64,000 bases of DNA from Verrucomicrobiota bacterium (GTDB taxonomy: Bacteria > Verrucomicrobiota > Verrucomicrobiia > CAIQCK01): NCBI GenBank assembly GCA_026397915.1, contig JAPLTX010000044.1, forward strand, positions 25,079 to 89,078, given 5' to 3'. Positions within the stretch are counted from its first letter, which is position 1. Each line of letters opens with the position of its first letter. The position numbers were made by a program, and so were the translations under genes. The notes beneath the pieces were generated by a model, which worked only from the letters and a program-made list of their open reading frames with translations, was not told the DNA's origin and did no database searches. This document shows, piece by piece, positions 15,891-25,168 of this stretch.

Positions 15891-17201
15891 TCAATGCGCG
15901 GCGCGGATCAACCTTGCGGCAAACGAGCCGTCCAGTCCATCGCGCGGCGGAAAAGTCTCAGCGCAGCGGTCGAGCGTGAATTCCGCACTGGACTTCAAGA
16001 ACGCCTCCACAACGCCGCGGTTCTCTTCTGGTTCGAGGCTGCACGTGCTATAGACCAGCACGCCCCCGTGTTTGACCCGCCGCGCCGCCGTTTGCAGCAG
16101 CTTCAACTGCTCTGCGGCCAGGCGGGCGATGTCATCGGGGCGTAGGCGCCAGCGCGCGTCTACGCGGCGGCGCAACACGCCGGTGTTGGAGCAGGGCACA
16201 TCCACCAACACGCGATCAAACCATGTCTCGCTTGAATCGGCTGGGCGCGTTTGCCGAACGGTGACGCAAACAACGCCCAGGCGCGAACAATTCACCACCA
16301 CTTGTTTCAGGCGGTCCGCGGACGAGTCTTCGGCGACGATCTCGCCCCGATCCTGCATCAGTTGCGCCAGACAGGTTGTTTTGCCGCCCGGCGCGGCGCA
16401 GGCGTCCAACACGCGCTCGCCCGGTTGCGCGCCCAGCAACTCCACGGCGAGCAGCGTGCTTGGATCTTGAATGTAAAACTCCCCTTCGGCGAACCCCGGA
16501 AGCCGTTCTGCCGAATCGGCAGCGCGAACCTCGATCATTGGCAGCGCGCGGGACGCAATGCCCGCGAGTTCGGCTCCGACGCCTGCCACGCGCCATTTTG
16601 CCAGCAACGCGTCGGCGGTGGTTCGCAGCGTGTTCACGCGGGCGAAGATCTTCGGCGGACGGTTGTTCCAGTCGAGCAGCGCGCGCGTGTCCGCTTCGCC
16701 GTAACGTGCCAGCCATCGGGTGACCAGCCAATCCGGATGCGAACATCGAACGGCCAGCGGCTGGCGTTGGAGCGCTGCCGCCAGTGCCGGGCGGTCCCGT
16801 TGCGCGTTTCGCAAAAGTCCGTTCAGGAACCCGCCCAGACGTCCTGAGGACGCGCGCTTTGCCAATTCCACCGTTGAGTTTACCGCAGCGTGCGCCGGCA
16901 CGCGGTCGAGGAAGAACAGTTGATACAAACCGAGCCGCGCCAGCGCGGCAATATCCGGCTGCGGCTTGCGTTCCGCCTTCTGGGCTATCAGCCAGTCGAG
17001 TGCGTCTCGTTGGCGCAAGCAGCCGTAAAACAGCTCGGTTACCAGCGCACGGTCACGCGCGGGCAACGCCGACCCTTGCAGCGCAACGTGAAGCAGGTCG
17101 TCGGCCGCGCGATCGCCTCGCTCCCACTTGCACAACAGATCGAACACAATTTCTCTTGGATTGGTTGAAGTCACGCGATAACTTCTACCACTTTTCAACA
17201 T
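15891..17201 (-). CDS. rsmB: 16S rRNA (cytosine-967-C5)-methyltransferase RsmB
   Basis: Methylates C967 of 16S rRNA using S-adenosylmethionine. The 436 aa protein has an N-terminal NusB-like RNA-binding domain (about 12-150, with ALVTELFYGCLRQRDALDW) and a Rossmann methyltransferase domain. The SAM motif is LDACAAPGGKTT, the first conserved cysteine is in VDVPCSNTG (usually DAPCS), and the catalytic cysteine is in YSTCSLEPEEN. The ATG at 17201 overlaps the divergent greA start codon in the same CATG. An in-frame GTG at 17174 gives a start nearer the NusB domain and may be the true one. Confidence 0.92.
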   Translation of the reverse strand: MLKSGRSYRVTSTNPREIVFDLLCKWERGDRAADDLLHVALQGSALPARDRALVTELFYGCLRQRDALDWLIAQKAERKPQPDIAALARLGLYQLFFLDRVPAHAAVNSTVELAKRASSGRLGGFLNGLLRNAQRDRPALAAALQRQPLAVRCSHPDWLVTRWLARYGEADTRALLDWNNRPPKIFARVNTLRTTADALLAKWRVAGVGAELAGIASRALPMIEVRAADSAERLPGFAEGEFYIQDPSTLLAVELLGAQPGERVLDACAAPGGKTTCLAQLMQDRGEIVAEDSSADRLKQVVVNCSRLGVVCVTVRQTRPADSSETWFDRVLVDVPCSNTGVLRRRVDARWRLRPDDIARLAAEQLKLLQTAARRVKHGGVLVYSTCSLEPEENRGVVEAFLKSSAEFTLDRCAETFPPRDGLDGSFAARLIRAAH

Positions 17202-19131
17202 GACGGACGATCAAATCCAATCATTACTCGACGATGGTAAGGCCGAAGCCCGCCACGTGGACGCTCTAAAGAAGCTCGACCCCGGCGCTTACTGCATCCA
17301 TCGCAGTTGGGGCTTTGGCAAGGTGGCGAGCTTCGACCACATCATGGGCAAGTTCCAGATAGACTTCAAAGGCAGGGCCGGCCACGCCATGGAGGCGCGC
17401 TACGCCGCCGAGTCGCTGGAGATTCTGCCGGCCGGGCACATTCTCGTCCAGAAGGTGGTCGGCCTCGACGCGCTCAAGCAGCTCGCAGCCGGGCAGCCGT
17501 TGCAGTTGATGCGCGTCGTGCTGGGCAGCTTTGGCGGCCAGGCGATGGTGGAGCCGATTGCCGCGGCGTTGTGCCCGGAGGTTGTTGCCACGGCGGATTG
17601 GAAAAAGTGGTGGGATGGCGCCAAGCGCGCGATGAAGAAAGATCCGCACTTCGGCGTTCCAGCGAAGAAAACCGAGGCGTTCGTGCTGCGCGACAAGCCG
17701 CAGCGTCCGGAGGAGGAACTGCTCAGGTTGTTTGCCGCTGGCGCCAACCTCAAACAAAAACTCCAGGCAGCGGAACAGTTGTTGCGCATTGCGGACCTGT
17801 TGCCCGACGTGGCAGCGGTGCTCGGTTCGGTCATTCACGCGCTTAGCGACGAGATCGAGGCCTCCCCGCACCGCGACCCGGCCACCACGCTCGAAGCAAT
17901 CTGGGTGCGCGACGAACTGGCCGGGCTTTGCGGTCACCAGACCCCGCATACCGTCGAGCAGATTCATGAGGTGGTCCGGAACGTGCGTCATCTGGGCGAG
18001 TTGTTGCAATCGTTGCCGTCTGCGAAGCAGAAGCGACTTTTGCCGCACCTGCGCACCGCCTATCCGGACACGTGGCACAACACGCTGCGGCAGATTCTGC
18101 TGAGCGCCGACGCGAAGCTCGCTGGTGACATTATTGAGTTTTTGACCAACGAAGGCCAGAGCGACGCGGTGCGCGCGTTTCTGGATCGAGTCGTTCGCGA
18201 GCAATCCGCCACCAATGAACTGTTGCTGTGGATTTGTCGCAGCCGCAACCAGCAGGCGTTCGCCGAGACGATCGGGCCGTTGCTCAATGTGCGGCTGGCT
18301 GGCGCCATTCTCCAAGCCATCCAGCGCGAGCACTCTGACACCGGCCGGAAAAAAAACCTGCTGTTGGAATGGTTTGTCAACGACCACGCGATGCTGGGCG
18401 ATCTGTTGCGCGAGACGGACATCGAGGATGTGCGCGACATCGCCCGCAAGCTCCTGTTGCATCCGGCCATTGGCGAGATGGATCGCCGCTCGTTGCTCGC
18501 GCGAATTATCAAGGTGTATCCGCAGATTCAAGCGCTGCTGACGGGCGGGGCCGAGGCGCGCCAGCAGACGATCACTGTTTCCTGGGAGAGCCTGGAGCAG
18601 CGGAAAGCCGAATACGACGAGCTGATCACCAAGCGCATGCCGGCCAACACACGCGACATTGCCATTGCCCGCAGTTACGGTGATCTGCGCGAGAACTTCG
18701 AGTTCAAGGCCGCCAAGGAAATGCAGAAGGTCCTCATGGCGCGCAAGGGCGAGTTGGAACTCATGTTGACAAACTCGCGCGGCACGGATTTCGCCGACGC
18801 CAAGACCGACGCGGTCGGTGTCGGCGCCGTCGTCACGCTTGCCGATCTCACGGAGAACAAAACGGTCCGTTACGCCATCCTCGGAGCGTGGGACAGCGAC
18901 GTGGACCGTGGCATTATCAGTTACCAGACCACACTCGCCCAGGCGTTGCTGAACAAGAAGGCGGGCGACGAGGCGGATTTCGAAATCGGCGGTCAGCGTC
19001 ATCACGTTCGCGTCGAGAAGATCGAACGCTACGTGGATATGAAATCGGAGATCGGTCCGCCCTGTATTTTGCGGGTGGCGGCGGGCGCCGCTGAAGCTAG
19101 TAGCGCCCCGGCAGCACCAGCCAGCAATTGA
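17200..19131 (+). CDS. greA: Long GreA/GreB-type transcription elongation factor with N-terminal extension
   Basis: A 643 aa protein whose last 170 residues are a Gre factor. An antiparallel coiled coil (about 463-535) carries the acidic tip motif ARSYGDLRENFEF near residue 494, and an FKBP-like C-terminal domain (about 545-625) ends in the ISYQTTLAQALLNKKAGDEADFEI segment. Gre factors reactivate backtracked RNA polymerase by cleaving the transcript. Ordinary GreA is about 158 aa; the 460-residue helical extension resembles the oversized GreA of Chlamydiae. It starts at ATG 17200, divergent from rsmB with overlapping start codons, and overlaps the convergent DUF4149 gene by 35 bp. Confidence 0.88.
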   Translation: MTDDQIQSLLDDGKAEARHVDALKKLDPGAYCIHRSWGFGKVASFDHIMGKFQIDFKGRAGHAMEARYAAESLEILPAGHILVQKVVGLDALKQLAAGQPLQLMRVVLGSFGGQAMVEPIAAALCPEVVATADWKKWWDGAKRAMKKDPHFGVPAKKTEAFVLRDKPQRPEEELLRLFAAGANLKQKLQAAEQLLRIADLLPDVAAVLGSVIHALSDEIEASPHRDPATTLEAIWVRDELAGLCGHQTPHTVEQIHEVVRNVRHLGELLQSLPSAKQKRLLPHLRTAYPDTWHNTLRQILLSADAKLAGDIIEFLTNEGQSDAVRAFLDRVVREQSATNELLLWICRSRNQQAFAETIGPLLNVRLAGAILQAIQREHSDTGRKKNLLLEWFVNDHAMLGDLLRETDIEDVRDIARKLLLHPAIGEMDRRSLLARIIKVYPQIQALLTGGAEARQQTITVSWESLEQRKAEYDELITKRMPANTRDIAIARSYGDLRENFEFKAAKEMQKVLMARKGELELMLTNSRGTDFADAKTDAVGVGAVVTLADLTENKTVRYAILGAWDSDVDRGIISYQTTLAQALLNKKAGDEADFEIGGQRHHVRVEKIERYVDMKSEIGPPCILRVAAGAAEASSAPAAPASN

Positions 19132-19600
19132 GCCACGCCCAGCCGGCCGCCAGTCCCAACAGCAGCACCAGCAGGTTGAGCCGCACGCTCAACCGGTGCA
19201 GCCGCTGCCAGCGCAGCAGCACTTCCTCGCGAGCGTCTTCGTCCTCCTTCTCGCGAGCTTCGTGCGCCTCATCGCGCAGCGAGTTCATGCGCGGCACGAG
19301 CCGCTGCCGTGCCCAGAACACCATCACCATCATTCCGAACACCAGCACCAGCACCGTTGAGCCGCCTTTCCATGGCCAGAACCGCATGGCAATCAGCAGC
19401 CCGCCGCTCATCAGGCCAAACAGGGCGCACACCAGCCCGACCAGATAGTAGCGCGGGAACACGGCTCGGATGAACTTGCCGGCGTGTTCCACCTCCAACG
19501 TCCGAAATGCCGTGGGCGCGACTACGAACAGGAAAAAGACAATCGCCCCCATCCATAACGCCCACGACAAGAGAAAGACGTAGCCTAATGCGATGGTCAT
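19097..19600 (-). CDS. DUF4149-like membrane protein
   Basis: A 167 aa inner-membrane protein with four hydrophobic segments (about residues 3-27, 50-72, 80-98 and 140-160) and a charged cytoplasmic loop rich in Glu/Arg (about 105-130). The N-terminal FVVAPTAFRTLEVEHAGKF followed by PRYYLVG matches the DUF4149/TMEM205-like pattern, a family without an established function in bacteria. It is convergent with greA, overlapping its 3' end by 35 bp. Confidence 0.75.
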   Translation of the reverse strand: MTIALGYVFLLSWALWMGAIVFFLFVVAPTAFRTLEVEHAGKFIRAVFPRYYLVGLVCALFGLMSGGLLIAMRFWPWKGGSTVLVLVFGMMVMVFWARQRLVPRMNSLRDEAHEAREKEDEDAREEVLLRWQRLHRLSVRLNLLVLLLGLAAGWAWLNCWLVLPGRY

Positions 19601-19744
19601 CGTTGTCCAGCTTACCGATGCCGGCGCCGCCTGCCAATAGAGAAAATGAGGCGGCTGGAGAACATCACGGCAGACTCATGGGCGGTTTCAACAGGTTCCA
19701 CTGCCGGCAAAAGATGTGAACGAGGAATGGAAGGTGCCGCCAAC

Positions 19745-19855
19745 CTGGGAGCGCGGGCATCCGCCCGCTTGGGCATGCAAACCACGATGGCTTCTCTTCG
19801 TGTTGCGGCACTGTCGAATAACCACCGAAGGCGGGCAGGATGCCCGCGCTCCCAG
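19745..19855. repeat. Inverted-repeat element, GC-rich 24/25 bp arms
   Basis: Left arm 19745-19768 (reading ...GAGCGCGGGCATCCGCCCGC) and right arm 19831-19855 are reverse complements apart from one inserted base. Each arm is itself partly palindromic. The 62 bp core has no gene. It lies in the 269 bp gap between the DUF4149 and TPR genes, which contains nothing else recognisable. It resembles the small non-autonomous or REP-type elements common in Verrucomicrobia. Confidence 0.7.
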
Positions 19856-19869
19856 GCCGCAGACACGCG

Positions 19870-20403
19870 CTACGACTGTCCCGTCAGCGACAAAAACTCC
19901 GGCAGGCGCCGCATACTGTTGAAATCTTCTTCCTCGCACGCAAGCCGGCGATACGCGGCTTCCTTTCTGACGGCTTTCTCCAGCAAACGCAGCGCCTCCT
20001 CGTGCTGGCCTTGCACGGCGCGGTAACACGCCATGTTATAATTGGCCAGCGGATGGTCGGCGCGCAAGCGCCGCGCGTGTTCCAACGCTTCGATGGCCGC
20101 ATCCAGCGACTTCGTTCGCCGCCGGCAATACGCAAGCTGAATCCAGCCGTCCACGTTCTTCGGCTGCGCGGCGAGCAGCTTTTCAAACCAAGGCTCCGCG
20201 TCGGCGTAGCGGTGCGCGCAGAGCAGAATAAACGCCCTCGCGCTGATACCGTCCTCGTGATCGGGTTGTTGCGCCAGCAGCGCGTCCACCTCCGCCAGCG
20301 CGTCGTCGTGCATGCCGAGCGCAGCGTAGCCTTCCGCTGCCTCCAAGTGTTTCCGAATCTCAATGTTGTCCACGTTGAGTATTTCAACTGTTTCACGGAA
20401 CAA
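19870..20403 (-). CDS. Tetratricopeptide repeat protein
   Basis: A protein of up to 177 aa made almost wholly of TPR helix pairs. Recognisable units include AAEGYAALGMHDDALAEVDALLAQQPD, the segment around WFEKLLAAQP, then AIEALEHARRL and NMACYRAVQGQHEEALRLLEKAV. No signal peptide is seen, so it is probably a cytoplasmic scaffold. The start is uncertain: the longest reading starts with TTG at 20403, but a GTG at 20373 is a reasonable alternative. It is divergent from the kinase cluster that begins at 20515. Confidence 0.75.
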   Translation of the reverse strand: MFRETVEILNVDNIEIRKHLEAAEGYAALGMHDDALAEVDALLAQQPDHEDGISARAFILLCAHRYADAEPWFEKLLAAQPKNVDGWIQLAYCRRRTKSLDAAIEALEHARRLRADHPLANYNMACYRAVQGQHEEALRLLEKAVRKEAAYRRLACEEEDFNSMRRLPEFLSLTGQS

Positions 20404-20514
20404 ACTCCAGCCGGATATCGGAGCGAGGAGTTGTTCCCTTGTGTGTTCTTCGTCGCCAGCCAGTGCTTGACCGTGTCGTTTGCGGCGTTAGACTGCGCGA
20501 CAAAGGAGCCGGCC

Positions 20515-23500
20515 TTGACTAATCTTGAGGGTCAGACATTCGCGGGATACGAGGTTCTCAGCAAGCTGGGCGAAGGCGGCATGGGAGCGGTCTATAAGGC
20601 CCGCCAGCCGATGCTCAACCGCCTCGTCGCACTCAAGGTGATGTCATCCCACCTCGGCGCAGATCCCAGCTTCGTCGCCCGTTTCGTTCGCGAGGCTTCC
20701 GCCGCCGCCAACCTCAACCATCCCAACATGGTGCAGGTCTATACCGCCGGCGAAGCCGACGGCGTTCACTTTATCGCGATGGAGTTCGTCGAGGGCGAGT
20801 CGCTCCAAAAACGCCTGCACCGGCTCGGACGCATCGAGCCGCGCGAAGCCGTTGCCATCACCGTCTATGTGGCCCAAGCCCTTCAGTATGCATGGAACAA
20901 GGCCCATCTCATCCACCGCGACATCAAGCCCGACAACGTCTTCCTCTCCAATTCCGGCGAGGTGAAGGTGGGCGACCTCGGTCTGGCCAAGAGCGTTGGT
21001 GGCGAAACCACCGAGTTGACGCAGACCGGCACGGCGATGGGTTCGCCGCACTACATCAGCCCGGAGCAGGCCACAGGGTTGAAGGACGTGGATTTCCGCA
21101 CCGACATCTACAGCTTGGGCTGCACTCTCTACCACATGTTGACGGGCAAGACGCCCTATAGTGGCGACAGTTCGATGGCGGTCATGATGAAGCACGTCAA
21201 CGACCCGCCGCCGGCGATTTTCAAGACGTGGCCGGGGTGCCCGATGCCGATGGGGATGTTGGTGGGCAAGATGCTGGCCAAGGACCGCAACGCGCGGCCT
21301 CAGAGCTACGAGCAGTTGGTTGATGACCTGCTGGCGGTCCACGAGAAAATCAAAAACATGGAATCCGTGCGCGCCGTGGCAGTGACGCCCGCGGCAGCGC
21401 AACCAAAGAGCGTGACACCAGCCTCCGGCGCAAAGGCGGCAAGAAGCTTCGCGCCGCCGGCGATGAAAGAGACGGTCGCCGCCCCGTCGCCCGGAAACCG
21501 GAAGCTGATCTACGCCGCTGCTGGACTTGCAGCCGTCGCGGCGATTGCGGGCGCGGCGTGGTGGTTTGTTGGCCGACCGTCTCCGCGCGGCGAGGAGCCG
21601 GCGATAGCGACGACCGGTCAGGCACCCGCAGCGCTGCCTCTAGCCGTGGACACCGCCACCCCTCGCGAAACCGCCGTCGCACCGCCAATGGCATCCGCCT
21701 GGCTGCCGCTGGACATTGCCACGGCATGCAACGCCGATATCATCAGCACCGCTGAGCGCCAATCGTCGGACCAGTTCACATTCAACGGCGGAAGATTGGC
21801 CAGCACCAGTTGGCTGCGCAAGAACGGCCATCCCGAACCGGGGCTTCCCGACGACGGGCGTGTGCAGATCCCGGATACGCCGCCGCCGGGGTTTTTCCAA
21901 GTGCGAACGCCGCCGGCCAAGAACGCCATGCTCCTCTCCGGTCCGGAGGGCTGCCAGCCGCAGCCGGTCACCGTTGAATTGACCGCTGGCGAGCGCGGCC
22001 GTTACTCGGAACTGGTTATTTTGCACACTACGTGCCACGGCAATGGAACTCTGCGTGTCTTGCTCCGCTACGAAACGGGCTTGGAGACAACCGTCTCCAT
22101 GCCTGTGTTTGACTGGAGTCCCCGTGGGCGAACTGGCCCGTTGCCCGCCGATCTCCGTGTCGCTGCCACTTCGCGCGACACCTATCCGGGGGGAGTCCGA
22201 ATCGCAGAGATGTTTGCCCAGCGAATTCCCGCCGACCCGCTGCGGACGTTACGTTCTCTGACCTTCTCGTTTGATTCGCTAACGCCGGCAAAAGGGGTTT
22301 CAGAACGGGATGCTCGCAGTCATTTCACCGTCGGCATCTTCGCCATCAGCGCGTTGCCGGCAGCCGGGCCTGCATCCCCTGTCGCAGACACCACCGCTCG
22401 CGAAGCCGCTCCAACTCCGACGAAGTTCGGCACGCTTTTTGACGGCCGCGACACGTTGGCATGGCAGAGGAGCGACGGCGGGCCATGCGATTGGCGGGTG
22501 GAGGCCGGCGCGTTGGTGGCCGGCGCAACCGATCTCGATACGCGGGAGAAGTTCCAGGACTTCGAATTGCACGTCGAGTTCGCCTGCCCTCAGGACCGTA
22601 AGCAGGGCAACAGCGGCGTCTATATCCAGGGCCGTTACGAACTGCAGATTCTGGAATCCTTTGGCAAGCCGGCGACGGACGGTTCCTGCGGCGCGATTTT
22701 CAAGCTCAAGGCGCCGACTGAGAATGCGAGCAAACCGCCGGACGAATGGCAGACGTTCGACATCAGCTTCCGTGCCGCTCGCTTCGACGCCGCCGGGGCG
22801 AAGACCGCCAACGCCCGCCTGAGCGTTGTGCACAATGACGCAACTATTCATCGCGATGTTGAGATCGCTCGCAACACCGGCAAGGGGGAGGAGGAAAGCG
22901 CCGCACCCGGCCCGATCCGTTTGCAAGGCTACGGTAGTCCCGTGCGCTTCCGCAACATCCGCATCAAGCCGATGGGAACCACTGCAACTGCCATGACCGC
23001 TTCCGCCGCCACCGCATCGAAGCAACTCGGCTCGGTCTTCACCAATGCTGTCGGCGCGGAGATGGTCTATATCCCGCCCGGCGAGTTACTGATGGGCAGC
23101 ACGAAGGAGGAGCGCGAATGGGCAGTCATGCCAGGAAACATGGGCGTGCGTGGTTCCGCCCTCAAGCGCGTGGGATTGGAAGGGGAGCGGCAGCCGCGGC
23201 AGGCGACGCTTCGCAGCGGTTTCTGGATGGGCCGCACGAAGGTGACTGTTGGACAATGGCGCAAGTTTGCGGATGCAACCAGCTACCGAACTATGGCCGA
23301 GACAAAGGGCGTGGCCATGGCACACGAAAGGGTCAACCACAGTTGTGGGCAAGTTCAAGGCGCGAGTTGGAGCAACTTGGGATTCAGCAACCCCGTTCAG
23401 GATAACTATCCCGCTGTGTGCATCAGTTGGGAAGATGCCACGGCGTTCTGCAAATGGTTGACTGAGCGCGAGCGTGAGGCTGGGCGGTTGCCGGCCGGAT

Positions 23501-25146
23501 GCATGATGCGGCTGCCCACCGAAGCGGAATGGGAATATGCGTGTCGCGGCGGCAAACCAGGCACCAAGTTTTGGTGGGGTGATTCCAAGGAAGATGGCGA
23601 GGGTCGGCTCAATTGGAGCAAGCCCATGAATGCTGATGACGGGCTGGTAACCGTGGACCAATTTGGCGAGCGAGGCCGGAATGAATTCGGTCTGGCCGAT
23701 ATGGCAGGCAACGCATGGGATTGGTGCCTTGATAATCTCGACCCCGCAGGTCCGCACACTGAGCTTTACATGGACGATTCGTCCATGCGCGTCCTCAAGG
23801 GTGGTGACTTTGCGTCCATGCCGCAAGCCAACCGATGCGCCGCGCGTGACGGGAGACCCGCGGACACAGCTGATTTCCGATATGGGTTTCGAGTGTGTTG
23901 CGGCGTGGATGTGTCCGGCAAAGAAGCGGGCACAGGAACAGTGCTGCCGCTTGCCGAATGGAAGAGCCTCATCCCACTTATTGATCCCAAGCGCGATGGC
24001 ATCGCTGGCGGCTGGAAGGTGGAACACGGCAGGCTTTATTGCACTAAGCGCACCCCTTGGTCCCTCTGCGAACTGCCCGTAGATTATAGGGGCGGCAACT
24101 ATGATCTCCGCTTCCGCGTCACACGTGGCGATGGGCGGGACGTTGCCATCTTCTTCCTCTTCCGTAAGGGCATCACAGGGGGAACTGTGCTGTTTGACTA
24201 CTTCAACATCAATGACTTGCTGGTTGCCAAGGGTGTCAAGGTCGCAGGACTCACAAATGTGAAAGGGAAACCGGCCCCCCGCAATGAAACCCGGAGAGAA
24301 CGGCCCTCGTGGCTGCCCAAGGGGCAGGAGAAAGCTGTGCTCATCCAAGTGCGCGACGAAGGTATGGTTGTCACCTTGGATGGGGAGGAAGTGTTCCGTT
24401 GGGAAGGAAACTGGGAGGACGTGACGCAACATGAGAACATGGTTCTTTCGGAGAATAAAATTACCCGTCCAGTATTTGGCGTTAGTCCCCACGACTGCGA
24501 AGCCGTTTTCAGTGCCATCGAAATGCGGGAAATCGCTGGCAAGGGCGAGTTCACACGCTTTGGCGCGAATGACGCCTTCGTCCGGGAAGTCGCCGCGCTG
24601 CCGGCGGAGCAGCAGGTCGCGCGCGTCGTGGCGGAGTTGAAGAAGCTCAACCCCGACTTCGATGGCAAAGAGAAGCACAAGATCGAGGGGAGTGACGTTA
24701 GCGAGTTGGAAATCTCGGCGCTGAACGTGACCGACATCTCGCCGGTGCGCGCGTTGACCAAGCTGCGGCGGTTCGTGTGCATCGCCTCCACCGACGGCAA
24801 GAAGCGATCCAAGCTCTGCGATCTGACGCCGCTGCAAGGTTTGTCGCTGACAGAACTGCGGGTGCCTGGCTGTGACGTCAGCGATCTGTCGCCAGTGGCC
24901 GGGATGCCGCTGAGCCATCTGGGAATCGGCCACACGCGGGTCAGCGACCTGTCGCCGCTCAAAGGCGCACCGCTGGACACTCTCATGGCCCAAGGCGTTC
25001 CATTGCAGGACTTGTCTCCGTTACGGGGCGCGCCGTTAACGACGATCTGGTGCGATGAAGCCGTGGCCGCGACTCCGGCAAACCGGGGAATCCTGAAATC
25101 CATTTCGACTCTCAAGACGATCAAGAGCGGCCGCGCCGCGCAGTAG
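20515..25146 (+). CDS. Ser/Thr protein kinase with DUF1080, SUMF1-like and LRR modules (kinase 1)
   Basis: A 1543 aa Hanks-type kinase. Cytoplasmic kinase domain residues 1-290: glycine loop GEGGMGAVY at 19-27, K41, E60, H134-R135-D136, D154-L155-G156 and GSPHYISPEQ, all intact. One transmembrane helix (about 330-352) leads to an outside part: an unassigned beta-rich region (about 380-620), a DUF1080 domain (635-820, GNSGVYIQGRYELQIL), a SUMF1-like domain (837-1131), a LamG-like region (1145-1345) and leucine-rich repeats (1350-1540, DLSPLKGAPL type). The start is TTG at 20515 with GGAG 6 nt upstream, matching the TNLEG N-terminus of its paralogues; the frame is open for 675 nt further upstream without kinase similarity. 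The substrates are unknown. Confidence 0.9.
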   Translation: MTNLEGQTFAGYEVLSKLGEGGMGAVYKARQPMLNRLVALKVMSSHLGADPSFVARFVREASAAANLNHPNMVQVYTAGEADGVHFIAMEFVEGESLQKRLHRLGRIEPREAVAITVYVAQALQYAWNKAHLIHRDIKPDNVFLSNSGEVKVGDLGLAKSVGGETTELTQTGTAMGSPHYISPEQATGLKDVDFRTDIYSLGCTLYHMLTGKTPYSGDSSMAVMMKHVNDPPPAIFKTWPGCPMPMGMLVGKMLAKDRNARPQSYEQLVDDLLAVHEKIKNMESVRAVAVTPAAAQPKSVTPASGAKAARSFAPPAMKETVAAPSPGNRKLIYAAAGLAAVAAIAGAAWWFVGRPSPRGEEPAIATTGQAPAALPLAVDTATPRETAVAPPMASAWLPLDIATACNADIISTAERQSSDQFTFNGGRLASTSWLRKNGHPEPGLPDDGRVQIPDTPPPGFFQVRTPPAKNAMLLSGPEGCQPQPVTVELTAGERGRYSELVILHTTCHGNGTLRVLLRYETGLETTVSMPVFDWSPRGRTGPLPADLRVAATSRDTYPGGVRIAEMFAQRIPADPLRTLRSLTFSFDSLTPAKGVSERDARSHFTVGIFAISALPAAGPASPVADTTAREAAPTPTKFGTLFDGRDTLAWQRSDGGPCDWRVEAGALVAGATDLDTREKFQDFELHVEFACPQDRKQGNSGVYIQGRYELQILESFGKPATDGSCGAIFKLKAPTENASKPPDEWQTFDISFRAARFDAAGAKTANARLSVVHNDATIHRDVEIARNTGKGEEESAAPGPIRLQGYGSPVRFRNIRIKPMGTTATAMTASAATASKQLGSVFTNAVGAEMVYIPPGELLMGSTKEEREWAVMPGNMGVRGSALKRVGLEGERQPRQATLRSGFWMGRTKVTVGQWRKFADATSYRTMAETKGVAMAHERVNHSCGQVQGASWSNLGFSNPVQDNYPAVCISWEDATAFCKWLTEREREAGRLPAGCMMRLPTEAEWEYACRGGKPGTKFWWGDSKEDGEGRLNWSKPMNADDGLVTVDQFGERGRNEFGLADMAGNAWDWCLDNLDPAGPHTELYMDDSSMRVLKGGDFASMPQANRCAARDGRPADTADFRYGFRVCCGVDVSGKEAGTGTVLPLAEWKSLIPLIDPKRDGIAGGWKVEHGRLYCTKRTPWSLCELPVDYRGGNYDLRFRVTRGDGRDVAIFFLFRKGITGGTVLFDYFNINDLLVAKGVKVAGLTNVKGKPAPRNETRRERPSWLPKGQEKAVLIQVRDEGMVVTLDGEEVFRWEGNWEDVTQHENMVLSENKITRPVFGVSPHDCEAVFSAIEMREIAGKGEFTRFGANDAFVREVAALPAEQQVARVVAELKKLNPDFDGKEKHKIEGSDVSELEISALNVTDISPVRALTKLRRFVCIASTDGKKRSKLCDLTPLQGLSLTELRVPGCDVSDLSPVAGMPLSHLGIGHTRVSDLSPLKGAPLDTLMAQGVPLQDLSPLRGAPLTTIWCDEAVAATPANRGILKSISTLKTIKSGRAAQ

Positions 25147-25168
25147 CGTGTCAACCACAACCACGGTC

